Source: Paeniglutamicibacter sulfureus
GTDB lineage: Bacteria > Actinomycetota > Actinomycetes > Actinomycetales > Micrococcaceae
Direction: 5' to 3'
Assembly (NCBI RefSeq): GCF_030512175.1
Contig: NZ_JAULBL010000002.1
Location: 1,362,149-1,426,148 of the forward strand
DNA length: 64,000 nt
The position numbers and the translations under genes are program-made. How positions within the stretch are numbered: the first letter of the stretch is position 1; the number at the start of each line of letters is the position of its first letter. Positions 16,010 to 24,017 of this stretch are shown in pieces. The notes beneath the pieces were generated by a model that was not told the origin of the DNA, made no database searches, and saw nothing but the letters and a program-made list of their open reading frames with translations.

Positions 16010-17164
16010 ATGACAACCACGACCACCCTGAAGGACCAAACCCAGCCCACAGCCTCCTCCGGAGCCGACCTCCACCTGGGCAATGTCACGAAGCGGTTCA
16101 CGGATTTCACCGCCGTCGACGACCTGACGCTGACGGTGCCAAGCGGTACGTTCTTCGCCCTGCTGGGACCCTCGGGCTGCGGCAAGACCACCACGCTTCG
16201 GATGATCGCAGGCCTGGAACAGCCCACCAGCGGCACCATCAGCATCGGCGGCAAGGACGTCACCAAGCTCCCGTCCTTTCAACGCCAGGTGAACACGGTC
16301 TTCCAGTCCTACGCCCTTTTCCCGCACATGACCGTTCTGGACAACGTGGCCTTTGGACTCAAGCGAAAGCGGGTCAAGGATTCACTCGAGCGGGCCAAGG
16401 CGGCGCTGGCCATGGTGGAGCTGGACCACATGTCCGCGCGCAAGCCCATGCAACTCTCCGGCGGGCAGCAGCAGCGAGTGGCCCTCGCCCGCGCCCTGGT
16501 CAACCGTCCCGCGGTCCTGTTGCTCGACGAACCCCTCGGTGCGCTCGACATGAAGCTGCGGCGGCAAATGCAGGTCGAACTCAAATCCATCCAGACCGAG
16601 GTCGGCCTGACGTTCATCCACGTGACCCACGACCAGGAGGAGGCCATGACCATGGCCGACACCGTAGCGGTGATGAACAAGGGCAAGATCGAGCAAATGG
16701 GTGCCCCACGCGATTTGTATGAACTGCCCAGGACCGCCTTTGTCGCCAACTTTCTGGGCAAATCCAATCTCATGCCCGGAACCGTCACCGAGGACCTCGG
16801 CGACGCCGTCGCCGTCAACGTGGCGGGCCACCGGCTGGTCATGCCCAAGGAGCGGGCCGTGTCGCATCATGGTGCCGCCGTGGTGGGCGTTCGACCGGAG
16901 AAGATGCGGGTGATGAACGTGACCGACGAATACTCGGCCAGCGCCAACATGCTCACCGGCTCCGTCTTGGACGCCTCGTTCACCGGGGTCAGCACCGAAT
17001 ACCTGGTGGAGGTCCAAGGCATCGGAACCATCGCCACGTTCTCCCAGAACCTGGGACAAGCCCCGGCACAGCGCGGGGACACCGTCCGCATGACCTGGGA
17101 ACCGGAATTCTCCTTCGGTCTCGACGGGTCAGAGAAGACCACAACAGGGCAGGACGCGGTATGA
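16010..17164 (+). CDS. potA: Polyamine ABC transporter ATPase
   Basis: Protein of 384 aa. Walker A GPSGCGKTT, signature LSGGQQQR, Walker B LLLDEPLGALD and H-loop FIHVTHDQEEAM are all present. The C-terminal about 130 residues form the TOBE-type regulatory barrel found in PotA (VGVRPEKMRV). The gap of 103 bases from potD contains no obvious terminator, and the ribosome site before ATG 16010 is weak. The stop overlaps the next gene in ATGA. Confidence 0.9.
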   Translation: MTTTTTLKDQTQPTASSGADLHLGNVTKRFTDFTAVDDLTLTVPSGTFFALLGPSGCGKTTTLRMIAGLEQPTSGTISIGGKDVTKLPSFQRQVNTVFQSYALFPHMTVLDNVAFGLKRKRVKDSLERAKAALAMVELDHMSARKPMQLSGGQQQRVALARALVNRPAVLLLDEPLGALDMKLRRQMQVELKSIQTEVGLTFIHVTHDQEEAMTMADTVAVMNKGKIEQMGAPRDLYELPRTAFVANFLGKSNLMPGTVTEDLGDAVAVNVAGHRLVMPKERAVSHHGAAVVGVRPEKMRVMNVTDEYSASANMLTGSVLDASFTGVSTEYLVEVQGIGTIATFSQNLGQAPAQRGDTVRMTWEPEFSFGLDGSEKTTTGQDAV

Positions 17165-18105
17165 CCGCCACCGCTGCCCGTTCGTCCCGGCGCAAGAGCA
17201 AGCCTCCACAGGACCTGCGCAGCGAAGAGGAAATCCTCGCCGAAAGGCGCAAGGGCCGGATCGGCCTGTACCTGATCATTCCGGGCATGGCCGTCCTGGC
17301 CCTGTTCTTTGCGGCCCCGGTCGTGGTGCTCCTGGGAATGTCGCTCTACGCCAGGCCCCCGGGAGCCGAAATCGGCGAGTTCGTTCCGGGACTCGAATTC
17401 GGCAACTACGCCACTGTGGTCAGCGCCTATTGGGAGGTGTTCCTGCGCTCGTTCATCTTCGCGTTCATCGCAACCGTTGCTGCCTTGGTCATCGGCTACC
17501 CCATGGCGTATCTCGTGGCGGTTCGGCTGAGGGGGCGGCAGCTGTTGCAGGGGATCCTGTTGGTGCTTTTGATCGCACCGTTCTTCTCCAGCTTCATCCT
17601 GCGCACCCAGGCATGGAAGCAGATTCTCTCCGACGAAGGACCGGTGGTGACGGTGCTGCGGGCCATCGCGATCCTGCCGGCGGACGGCCACCTCACCGCC
17701 ACCGCTTTCGCCGTCGTGTGCGGGCTGACCTACAACTTCCTGCCGTTCATGATGTTGCCGATCTACGCGAACCTGGACCGGCTGGACACCAACCTCCTGG
17801 AGGCCTCGGGAGACCTGTACGCCAGTCCGCTGACCACCTTCTTCAAGGTGACCTTGCCCCTGTCGATGCCCGGCGTCTTTGCCGGAACCCTGCTCACCTT
17901 TATCCCGGCGGCCGGCGATTACGTCAATGCCGCACTGCTGGGGAACAACCGCGACACGGCCATGATCGGGCAGATCATCGATTCGCGCTTCTTCAAGGTT
18001 GTCGACTACCCCGGGGCCTCGGCGCTGAGCTTCATCCTGATGATCCTGATCCTTGCGTTGGTCATGATCTACATCAGGCGCTTCGGCACCAAGGAACTGT
18101 TCTAG
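17161..18105 (+). CDS. potB: Polyamine ABC transporter permease, PotB-like
   Basis: Protein of 314 aa with six predicted membrane segments after a basic cytoplasmic N-terminus (RSSRRKSKPPQ). The EAA loop, LEASGDLYASPLTTFFKVTLPLS, is the ATPase contact. Start ATG 17161 overlaps the potA stop. Together with the next gene it should form the heterodimeric channel of a PotABCD importer. Confidence 0.9.
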   Translation: MTATAARSSRRKSKPPQDLRSEEEILAERRKGRIGLYLIIPGMAVLALFFAAPVVVLLGMSLYARPPGAEIGEFVPGLEFGNYATVVSAYWEVFLRSFIFAFIATVAALVIGYPMAYLVAVRLRGRQLLQGILLVLLIAPFFSSFILRTQAWKQILSDEGPVVTVLRAIAILPADGHLTATAFAVVCGLTYNFLPFMMLPIYANLDRLDTNLLEASGDLYASPLTTFFKVTLPLSMPGVFAGTLLTFIPAAGDYVNAALLGNNRDTAMIGQIIDSRFFKVVDYPGASALSFILMILILALVMIYIRRFGTKELF

Positions 18106-18116
18106 GAAGGCTTGGC

Positions 18117-18914
18117 ATGAGACAAAAATTTGGGCGCTGGTTCATTCCGGTCGCCGGGGGCCTTGCCTTCATCTATCTGCTGGTACCAATTGCCTACATC
18201 TTCGTTTTCTCGTTCAACGATGCCGGGCGAACCAATCTTGAATGGCGTGGATTCACGCTCGACAACTGGAAGAACCCCTGCGGTGCGCCCAACGTGTGCG
18301 AGTCGTTGGTGAACTCACTGCAGATCGGCGTGGTTGCCACCATCTTCGCCACGGTTCTCGGAACCTGCGTGGCATTGGGGCTGGTGCGCTACAAGTTCAA
18401 GTTCCGCAATACCGCGGACTTGCTGATCATCCTGCCCCTGGCAACACCGGAGGTGGTGCTCGGCGCCTCCCTCCTGGCCCAGTTTCTGAACCTTGGATGG
18501 GAACTCGGATTCAGCACCATCGTGATTTCCCACATCATCTTCTGCATGTCGTTCGTGGTGGTTACGGTTAGGGCGCGAGTGTCGTCGCTGGACCCGCGAC
18601 TGGAAGAAGCAGCCTCCGACCTCTACGCCAGTCCGTTCGCCACCTTCTGGAAGGTGACCTTCCCGCTATTGGTTCCCGGCATCGTGGCCGCGGCATTGCT
18701 GTCGTTCGCGATGAGCTTCGACGACTTCATCATCACGAACTTCAACTCCGGGAACTTCTCGACCTTCCCGAAGTTCATCTACGTCTCTGCCACCCGGGGC
18801 ATCCCGGCCCAGGCGAACGTGATCGGATCGGCGATGTTCATCCTTGCGCTGGTGGTCGTGGTGACCTCCCAGGTCATTGCCTACCGCCGCCGCAAGGCGC
18901 TTGCCGCGCGCTGA
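18117..18914 (+). CDS. potC: Polyamine ABC transporter permease, PotC-like
   Basis: Protein of 265 aa with six predicted membrane segments. The EAA loop is EEAASDLYASPFATFWKVTFP, and FDDFIITNF near the end is typical of PotC. GGAAGG precedes ATG 18117, 11 bases after the potB stop. No terminator is evident after it, so transcription may run into the short ORF and MarR gene downstream. Confidence 0.9.
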   Translation: MRQKFGRWFIPVAGGLAFIYLLVPIAYIFVFSFNDAGRTNLEWRGFTLDNWKNPCGAPNVCESLVNSLQIGVVATIFATVLGTCVALGLVRYKFKFRNTADLLIILPLATPEVVLGASLLAQFLNLGWELGFSTIVISHIIFCMSFVVVTVRARVSSLDPRLEEAASDLYASPFATFWKVTFPLLVPGIVAAALLSFAMSFDDFIITNFNSGNFSTFPKFIYVSATRGIPAQANVIGSAMFILALVVVVTSQVIAYRRRKALAAR

Positions 18915-18934
18915 CGGTGCAAGGAGGGCGATTT

Positions 18935-19012
18935 ATGCCACTAACCACTGGTGACAAGGGCGAAAAAGGGGAATGCGGGCGGGGCCTATGGAAGGATAGT
19001 GCCCATGACTGA
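18935..19012 (+). CDS. Possible 25-aa leader peptide before the MarR gene
   Basis: ATG 18935 has a perfect Shine-Dalgarno (AAGGAGGG, 18921-18928) six bases upstream. The frame encodes 25 residues beginning MPLTTGDKGEKGE and stops at TGA 19010-19012, eight bases inside the MarR coding region in another frame. Codon use is less GC-biased at third positions than neighbours. It could be a real translation-coupling leader or a chance frame behind a strong ribosome site. Confidence 0.35.
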   Translation: MPLTTGDKGEKGECGRGLWKDSAHD

Positions 19013-19478
19013 ACCGAAGTGGCTGACGCCCGTGGAACGAGAAGCCTGGTTGGCACTGGTGTCGGTTACGACGTTGTTGCCGGCGGCTCTCGACAGCGAG
19101 TTGCAGGTCCAGGCAAAGATCACCCTGTTTGACTACACGGTGCTGGCCATGTTGTCGGAGGCACCCGATCACATCCTCCCCATGAGCGAGCTTGCATCGC
19201 GCACCAGTTCCTCGCTGTCGCGCCTCTCGCATGTGGTCAAGAAGCTTGAGGGGCGCGGGTGGGTCATGCGCAGCAGGTCCGCCGAGGACGCCCGGGTCAC
19301 CATTGCCAAGCTCACGGGCGAAGGTTGGGACACTGTCGTTTCCCTGGCCCCCGAACACGTCGATTCGGTGCAAAAGCTGATTTTTCAAGGACTTGACGAC
19401 CGCGATGTCGCTGAATTGGCGCGAATCGGCCGGAAGCTCGTCGGTCGGCTGAACCCCGAACACTGGATCCTTCGGTAG
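19005..19478 (+). CDS. MarR-family regulator
   Basis: Protein of 157 aa. The winged helix spans about residues 45-110: MSELASRTSSSLSRLSHVVKKLEGRGW, then the wing MRSRSAEDARVT. The flanking helices that form the dimer are present. ATG 19005 has GAAGGA eight bases upstream; an in-frame GTG at 18951 would add 18 residues with no family similarity. It follows potC at 90 bases, with a strong ribosome site in between serving a short ORF. Targets and ligand are unknown. Confidence 0.85.
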   Translation: MTEPKWLTPVEREAWLALVSVTTLLPAALDSELQVQAKITLFDYTVLAMLSEAPDHILPMSELASRTSSSLSRLSHVVKKLEGRGWVMRSRSAEDARVTIAKLTGEGWDTVVSLAPEHVDSVQKLIFQGLDDRDVAELARIGRKLVGRLNPEHWILR

Positions 19479-19572
19479 GGAGCGTCCGGGCCAATCTGCC
19501 CCGCAGCGGCCCAACCGGCCGCGGTAGTGAGGTAGATCGCATGCAGGGAAGCTTAAAAGGCCTGTTGTCGAT

Positions 19573-19615
19573 TTGGCTGCCGATGTGTTAATCGCCTAGA
19601 ATGATTAGGCGTTAA
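19573..19615 (+). promoter_or_regulatory. Candidate promoter with palindrome for the ribosomal protein cluster
   Basis: TTGGCT (19573-19578), an 18-bp spacer and TAGAAT (19597-19602) look like a good promoter. The -10 is embedded in an inverted repeat, CGCCTA (19593-19598) and TAGGCG (19606-19611), flanked by TTAA on both sides. It may bind a repressor such as Zur, although it is not a textbook Zur box. Confidence 0.5.
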
Positions 19616-19894
19616 GTCGTGCATGCCCAATCGGGTTTGTGCGGTTACCCGTAAAACCGAATATCGCGGTTATGTGAGTAGGGAAAAATACTCACCGACC
19701 GCGAGGTTCACCGTCTTTCACGCTAATCAAGGCGCTTCGGTTGGTTCTCACCCAGCCTGGTTACCTTCAAAGTGTGCAGTAATAACGGTGTCACAACTGG
19801 TGGCGGGACTCTTATACGCAGATTCAGAGGCAGCAGTTTTCCGCTGTATCTGTCAACGAGTACCGCCAATATTTACTACAACTGAGGAGTGATC
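19609..19894 (+). other. Long structured leader upstream of rpmB
   Basis: About 285 nt separate the predicted start of transcription from rpmB. The leader contains a perfect 7-bp hairpin GTGAGTA/TACTCAC (19674-19695) and several CGGTT/AACCG elements that can pair. No credible gene lies here. A frame at 19623-19892 lacks a ribosome site and family resemblance. Confidence 0.45.
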
Positions 19895-20131
19895 ATGGCA
19901 GCAGTATGCCAGGTGACTGGTGCAGTTCCGAACTTCGGACACAGCATCTCCCACTCGCACCGCCGCAACAAGCGTCGGTTCGACCCGAATATCCAGAAGA
20001 AGCGCTACTGGGTTCCGTCCCTGCGCCGTAACGTCACGCTGACCCTGTCGGCAAAGGGCATCAAGCTCATTGACGTTCGCGGTATCGACGCCGTTGTAAC
20101 CGGACTCATTGCAAAGGGTGTGAAGATCTAG
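19895..20131 (+). CDS. rpmB: 50S ribosomal protein L28, non-zinc form
   Basis: Protein of 78 aa, normal length. It begins [23 protein letters not shown] and retains only one cysteine, so it lacks the paired CxxC of zinc-ribbon L28. GAGGAG precedes ATG 19895. It is the first of three adjacent small ribosomal protein genes. In actinobacteria such cysteine-poor copies are often induced under zinc starvation to replace zinc-binding paralogues. Confidence 0.96.
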   Translation: MAAVCQVTGAVPNFGHSISHSHRRNKRRFDPNIQKKRYWVPSLRRNVTLTLSAKGIKLIDVRGIDAVVTGLIAKGVKI

Positions 20132-20298
20132 TGGCTAAGGATAAGGACGTACGTCCCATCATCAAGCTCAAGTCGACCGCCGGCACCGGTTTCACTTACG
20201 TGACCCGTAAGAACCGTCGTAACAACCCAGACCGCATGGTTCTGAAGAAGTACGACCCGGTAGTCCGCAAGCACGTCGAATTCCGAGAGGAGCGCTAA
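20131..20298 (+). CDS. rpmG: 50S ribosomal protein L33, non-zinc form
   Basis: Protein of 55 aa. It starts at GTG 20131, sharing one base with the rpmB stop TAG. The sequence reads [19 protein letters not shown], then [15 protein letters not shown] and [17 protein letters not shown], a clear L33. The zinc ribbon CxxC pairs are absent, so this is the C-minus type. It is easily missed because it is short and begins with GTG. Confidence 0.95.
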   Translation: MAKDKDVRPIIKLKSTAGTGFTYVTRKNRRNNPDRMVLKKYDPVVRKHVEFREER

Positions 20299-20300
20299 AG

Positions 20301-20606
20301 ATGGCCAAGAAGTCCATGATTGCTAAGAACGAGCAGCGCAAGGTCATCGTAGAGCGTTACGCCGAAAAGCGTGCAACCTTGAAGAAGACCCTCGTTGACC
20401 CGAACGCAACCGATGAGGCACGCGAAGAGGCCCGCTTGGGCCTGCAGAAGCTGCCCCGCAACGCATCGCCGATCCGCGTTCGCAACCGCGACGCCATCGA
20501 CGGCCGTCCCCGCGGTACCCTCCAGAAGTTCGGTATCTCCCGTGTTCGCTTCCGCGACATGGCACACCGTGGCGAGCTTCCGGGCATCACCAAGTCTTCC
20601 TGGTAA
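20301..20606 (+). CDS. rpsN: 30S ribosomal protein S14, long non-zinc form
   Basis: Protein of 101 aa: the long S14 type without the CxxC...CxxC zinc knuckle of the 61-aa form. Typical segments are [33 protein letters not shown] and the C-terminus [19 protein letters not shown]. It sits two bases after rpmG, with GAGAGGA upstream. Together the three genes form a zinc-sparing ribosomal set. Confidence 0.96.
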   Translation: MAKKSMIAKNEQRKVIVERYAEKRATLKKTLVDPNATDEAREEARLGLQKLPRNASPIRVRNRDAIDGRPRGTLQKFGISRVRFRDMAHRGELPGITKSSW

Positions 20607-20621
20607 ATTCCAGAAGCAGTC

Positions 20622-20652
20622 AATGGCTCCAACCGATTCGGTTGGGGCCATT
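20622..20652 (+). terminator. Terminator after rpsN
   Basis: A 15-bp near-perfect inverted repeat, AATGGCTCCAACCGA (20622-20636) with 20638-20652, one wobble, lies 16 bases after the rpsN stop. The following U-run is weak. Confidence 0.7.
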
Positions 20653-20707
20653 GGCCATTTAAGCGGCCAGCGACTTTATTGCTGGCTGACTCCGGGCGAC
20701 GTCGGGA

Positions 20708-21346
20708 TTAGTGCGTTTTGCGCGTAGTCAGCCATCGACCGAGCCAGAAGGCACGCGGGCGCACCTCCGGCGTCTCATCAGTCCCTGCATCGTCGTTTCG
20801 TCGTGATTTCCAGGCTGCGATTTCGGCGTCGACGTCCCGTAGGGGAGTGATTACCGGAGGACCGCCCAATAGTTGGCGGCGTGCCTCGATGACACGGGCG
20901 TTGAAGTCCTCCAGCAGCTCGCGCACGGCGGTCTGGCCGGCCAGCTGGTCGAGTGTCGACTCAAGCTCTTCGTCTTCCTTTCGCAGCATCAAGGCAGGGG
21001 GACCGAGGCCGCTGATGTGCTCTCGCTCAATAAGTCCCTTGACCCACCAATCGGGGTCCGTTGAGGTGCCCAGGCCGGGTATGGGTTTGCCGGCGTATGC
21101 AAGGTTGTCGAATTCGCCCCGTGCAAAAGCTGCATCGAGGGCGCTGTTGGCGACCTCCCAAACATCGTCGTCGGCGTGGAACTGCGGGATGGTCGATGTC
21201 GAGTCCTCAGTGTCGCCAAATGTTTTCCCGGTCCGCCGGGCGTATTCATCGGCGGGTATGTGTTCTTCGGCGTTTTCACGTTCCGATCGATAACGGGCCG
21301 AACGCAGCGAGGCCTCGCTGTTTTCCTCAAGATTGCGTCGGGACAT
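20708..21346 (-). CDS. DUF1992 (DnaJ-homologue subfamily C member 28-like) protein
   Basis: Protein of 212 aa. The DUF1992 core is seen at about residues 60-145: NSALDAAFARGEFDNLAYAG followed by KPIP, then DPDWWVKGLIERE. The N-terminal 45 residues are charged and probably disordered. The domain is conserved in bacteria and mitochondria without an established biochemical role. ATG 21346 (MSRRNLEEN) is favoured, with GGAAGG about 13 bases upstream. It is divergent from the SDR gene. Confidence 0.82.
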   Translation of the reverse strand: MSRRNLEENSEASLRSARYRSERENAEEHIPADEYARRTGKTFGDTEDSTSTIPQFHADDDVWEVANSALDAAFARGEFDNLAYAGKPIPGLGTSTDPDWWVKGLIEREHISGLGPPALMLRKEDEELESTLDQLAGQTAVRELLEDFNARVIEARRQLLGGPPVITPLRDVDAEIAAWKSRRNDDAGTDETPEVRPRAFWLGRWLTTRKTH

Positions 21347-21550
21347 GTGTGGTGCCAGCCTTCCAGAACGGTTCGTTGCCAACACTATCGAGGCCAAGAC
21401 GACGGGGCAACGAAGAACCATGGTGAGGTTTGCAGGACCTGTGGTTGGGACTTTCGAGTTGTTGCCCCCCCTGCGCCGAGGAGAGGGTGGGCGGCATCAA
21501 CCACGCCGCAACGCCGGCCGAATGGAAGGCAGGCTGTAGCTTTGGAAATC

Positions 21551-22528
21551 ATGAGCAAGAATCAAACCACAGATACGAACCCGAATCGGGCCGCACCACT
21601 GATGGACACCGAGGCACAGGCCGGCGATGCATCGGGGATGCGGATTCTGGTTACCGGAGCGAATGCCGGAATCGGCTTTTGGAGCAGCCTCCAGCTCGCC
21701 CAGCGCGGCGCCGAGGTCATCATGGCGTGCCGCAACACCGGCAAGGCCGAAATCGCTGCCAAGGCCATCCGAGCCCGGGTGCCCGAAGCAAATCTTCGCA
21801 CCGTCGAGCTCGATGTATCCAGCCTCGATTCCGTGGCCAACACGGCCAAGATGCTCAACGGTCTCTCACATCTGGATGTCCTGATTGCCAACGCCGGCAT
21901 GGTCCACACTCCGCGCACGCGCCGGAGCAGCGTGGATGGACTGGAACTGGTGGCAGCGACAAACTACTTCGGCCACTTTGCCTTGGTCGCCGGACTTCTG
22001 CCTGCATTGGAACGGGCAGGCGCCGCCCGCGTGGTGACACTTGGATCGCTGTCGACACGGCTGGTTCGCCCGCACCTTGACGATCCGCAGTTGCTGGAAA
22101 ACTATTCGCCGTGGCGTGCCTACGCGCAATCCAAGATCATGGTCCAGTCCTTTGCCTTCGAGCTCGACCGACGACTCCAGCTGGCGTCGAGCAGCATCCG
22201 TGCACTGTGCGCGCATCCCGGCTATTCGATTTCCGGGCGCACCCCCGCTGTTGCCGGGATCAATGAGCCAGGCATTCTGAAGCGAACCGGCGATACGCTC
22301 CAGGCGCCCTTCACCCAGGGCAAGGACCGCGGCGCCTGGCCCATCGTTCGGGCGTCCCTGGACCCCAAGGCTTTCGAGCTGCCGGGACCAGTGTTTTACG
22401 GTCCGCGGGGTTGGGTCAAGGGTGGCCCAACAGTGTCCAGGCCCGCATCCATCACCACGAACCGGGACGCGGCGAAAACCATCTGGTTCGCGGCCGAATC
22501 CGCCACCGGAAATTCCCTGCTCGGCTAG
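21551..22528 (+). CDS. Short-chain dehydrogenase/reductase
   Basis: Protein of 325 aa. The Rossmann motif is TGANAGIGF, the NAG motif is LIANAGMVHTPR, and the catalytic Tyr-Lys pair is in YAQSKIMVQ. It resembles the protochlorophyllide reductase/retinol dehydrogenase-like group (PGPVFYGPRGWVKGGP near the C-terminus). The first 35 residues precede the nucleotide-binding domain and may be over-long; ATG 21602 is an alternative. Substrate unknown. Confidence 0.85.
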   Translation: MSKNQTTDTNPNRAAPLMDTEAQAGDASGMRILVTGANAGIGFWSSLQLAQRGAEVIMACRNTGKAEIAAKAIRARVPEANLRTVELDVSSLDSVANTAKMLNGLSHLDVLIANAGMVHTPRTRRSSVDGLELVAATNYFGHFALVAGLLPALERAGAARVVTLGSLSTRLVRPHLDDPQLLENYSPWRAYAQSKIMVQSFAFELDRRLQLASSSIRALCAHPGYSISGRTPAVAGINEPGILKRTGDTLQAPFTQGKDRGAWPIVRASLDPKAFELPGPVFYGPRGWVKGGPTVSRPASITTNRDAAKTIWFAAESATGNSLLG

Positions 22529-22851
22529 GGCCTGGTATCGCCCGTGATTCGATCCCGGCGGGACAAACCACACCGGAAATTGGTCGGCTAAAGGACAGTA
22601 AACGGTCGCTGGGGGTGACAGACCTGCTTGAACCCCTCTCGGTGCCCAAGCGTGCTGTTCGTCTCTCTTTTAGGGAAAAATCTACCGCTGACAGCGAAAA
22701 ACCTGCCAAAGTTCAAAAATTTCCCGGGAATTCGGCCCAAATCGGGCGTTTCGCGCAGGAAGATTTGGTAAGTTCTCACACAGAAGTCCCCGCGAACGCG
22801 AGGCGACCCGCGCCGATAACGGGCGGGAAGAGAAGTCCAGGAGGACATACT
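22529..22851. other. Gene-free leader of the HU gene
   Basis: No gene is seen in these 323 bases. The middle (about 22665-22735) is A/T-rich compared with surroundings and includes the 10-bp palindrome TTCCCGGGAA (22721-22730). A weak -10 candidate TAAGTT lies at 22769. A long promoter/leader region is usual for the abundant HU protein. Confidence 0.5.
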
Positions 22852-23136
22852 TTGGCTATGAACCGTAGTGAACTTGTTGCAGCTGTCGCCGAGAAGACCG
22901 GCAACTCCCAGGTAGCCGTCAACGGTGTTTTGGATGCAGTGTTCGACGTATTCGTTTCCCAGATTTCCAAGGGCGAGAAGGTCTCGATCCCGGGATGGCT
23001 CGCAGTCGAGCGCACCGACCGTGCAGCACGCACCGGCCGCAACCCGCAGACCGGCGAAGCCATCCAGATTCCGGCCGGCCACTCGGTCAAGCTGACCGCT
23101 GGCTCGAAGCTGAAGGCTGCCGTCACCGGCAAGTAG
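22852..23136 (+). CDS. hup: HU-family DNA-binding protein
   Basis: Protein of 94 aa, typical HU length. MNRSELVAAVAEKTGNSQVAV forms the N-terminal helices, GEKVSIPGWLAVERTDRAAR leads into the DNA-binding arm, and RNPQTGEAIQIPAG is the canonical arm motif. TTG 22852 is chosen over ATG 22858 because AGGAGG (22839-22844) is seven bases from TTG and thirteen from ATG, and because family members start M-A-x-NRSEL. It is a nucleoid protein that bends and compacts DNA. Confidence 0.95.
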   Translation: MAMNRSELVAAVAEKTGNSQVAVNGVLDAVFDVFVSQISKGEKVSIPGWLAVERTDRAARTGRNPQTGEAIQIPAGHSVKLTAGSKLKAAVTGK

Positions 23137-23160
23137 TCCGCGCCCCGCGCAACAGCTTTC

Positions 23161-23208
23161 AAACCGCCTCCAGCCTCGGTCCACCGACCGGGTGCCAGGG
23201 GGCGGTTT
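23161..23208 (+). terminator. Terminator after HU gene
   Basis: The outer arms AAACCGCC (23161-23168) and GGCGGTTT (23201-23208) are perfectly complementary. An inner CGGTC/GACCG stem (23177-23190) adds stability. It starts 24 bases after the stop. Confidence 0.65.
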
Positions 23209-23240
23209 GGCGTTAACGGGAGCCCTCGGCGAAATCCGGG

Positions 23241-23257
23241 TTCTACGTACAGTAGAA
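23241..23257. promoter_or_regulatory. BlaI/CopY-like palindrome upstream of copper genes
   Basis: TTCTAC-GTACA-GTAGAA is a perfect 6-5-6 palindrome, extended by near-symmetric GGG/CCC. It resembles operators of BlaI/CopY-family repressors (CTAC...GTAG). It lies 67 bases before the first gene of the copper-related run. No such regulator gene is in the window. Confidence 0.5.
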
Positions 23258-23323
23258 ACCCGTAGAATGTCTGCTGGAACTTGTAGGCAAGACCTCGAAA
23301 TTCCCTAGCGGAGGAATCACGGC

Positions 23324-23959
23324 ATGAAGAATCAAGGCCTGCGCATACTGCGTGGCTGGATTGGTGCACTTCTATGCACCTGCCTTGCAGCTGCCTCCCA
23401 CACCTTGGTCGACGGTGCCCTGCCGCCGCTGCCGATTCTCGGACTCTTGCTCTGCATCAGCGCGGCCATCTGCACGGCGTTGTCCTCGAGCGGGATCTCG
23501 TTGTTGCGCACCGTCCTGGCCGTGGCATTGAGCCAGGGTGCCTACCATGGGGCTTTCGCCCTTTTCGGGCACCGACACCAGCCCTCCGGATTGCTCCATG
23601 AGTCCACCGGCCTCGCCGGACATGCAGCACACGAAATGGATCTGGTCGTCGGTCCGTCATTGGCAGGCGCAGGCACTGGTGATGCCTCCAATCCCTGGTT
23701 GATGCCCGTCGCCCACCTGGTCGCTGCACTGCTGACCATTGCCGCCCTGCGCCGGGGCGAAATGGCGGTTCGTGCATTTGCCGAGGCAGTGTCCCTACGC
23801 GTGCCGCGACGGATCCTCTTCATTGGCGGCCTGCCGTCCGCAAGCGGCAAACAGCCGTTGCTCGGCGTCGCCTACCAGTCCCCGGTCCTCAGGGACGTGT
23901 TGCGGCCTGCCTTGCATCGCCGAGGTCCTCCCGGTGGTCCCGCTTTCGCATTCTCGTAG
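23324..23959 (+). CDS. Hypothetical membrane protein beside copC
   Basis: Protein of 211 aa, not recognised as a named family. Four hydrophobic segments are visible: RGWIGALLCTCLAAASHTLV, the LPILGLLLCISAAICTAL region, LLRTVLAVALSQGAYHGAF, and MPVAHLVAALLTIAAL. A histidine-rich loop lies between the third and fourth (FGHRHQ, HESTGLAGHAAHEMD), which could bind copper. A cytoplasmic C-terminal tail rich in Pro and Arg follows. Its location 58 bases before copC suggests a copper-handling role; this is inference. Confidence 0.65.
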   Translation: MKNQGLRILRGWIGALLCTCLAAASHTLVDGALPPLPILGLLLCISAAICTALSSSGISLLRTVLAVALSQGAYHGAFALFGHRHQPSGLLHESTGLAGHAAHEMDLVVGPSLAGAGTGDASNPWLMPVAHLVAALLTIAALRRGEMAVRAFAEAVSLRVPRRILFIGGLPSASGKQPLLGVAYQSPVLRDVLRPALHRRGPPGGPAFAFS

Positions 23960-24017
23960 AAGCCCCAGACCACAAGCGCGGCGCATAGCTGCCGCGAAGG
24001 ACAGGACCACAAGACCC

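Noticed and set aside
19593-19611. Calling the CGCCTA/TAGGCG palindrome a Zur box
   Set aside because: Only the AATGATT core resembles actinobacterial Zur sites; arms differ, so it is listed as a generic operator candidate.
19623-19892. 89-codon frame upstream of rpmB
   Set aside because: No Shine-Dalgarno, atypical codon use and no family resemblance; better explained as the rpmB leader.
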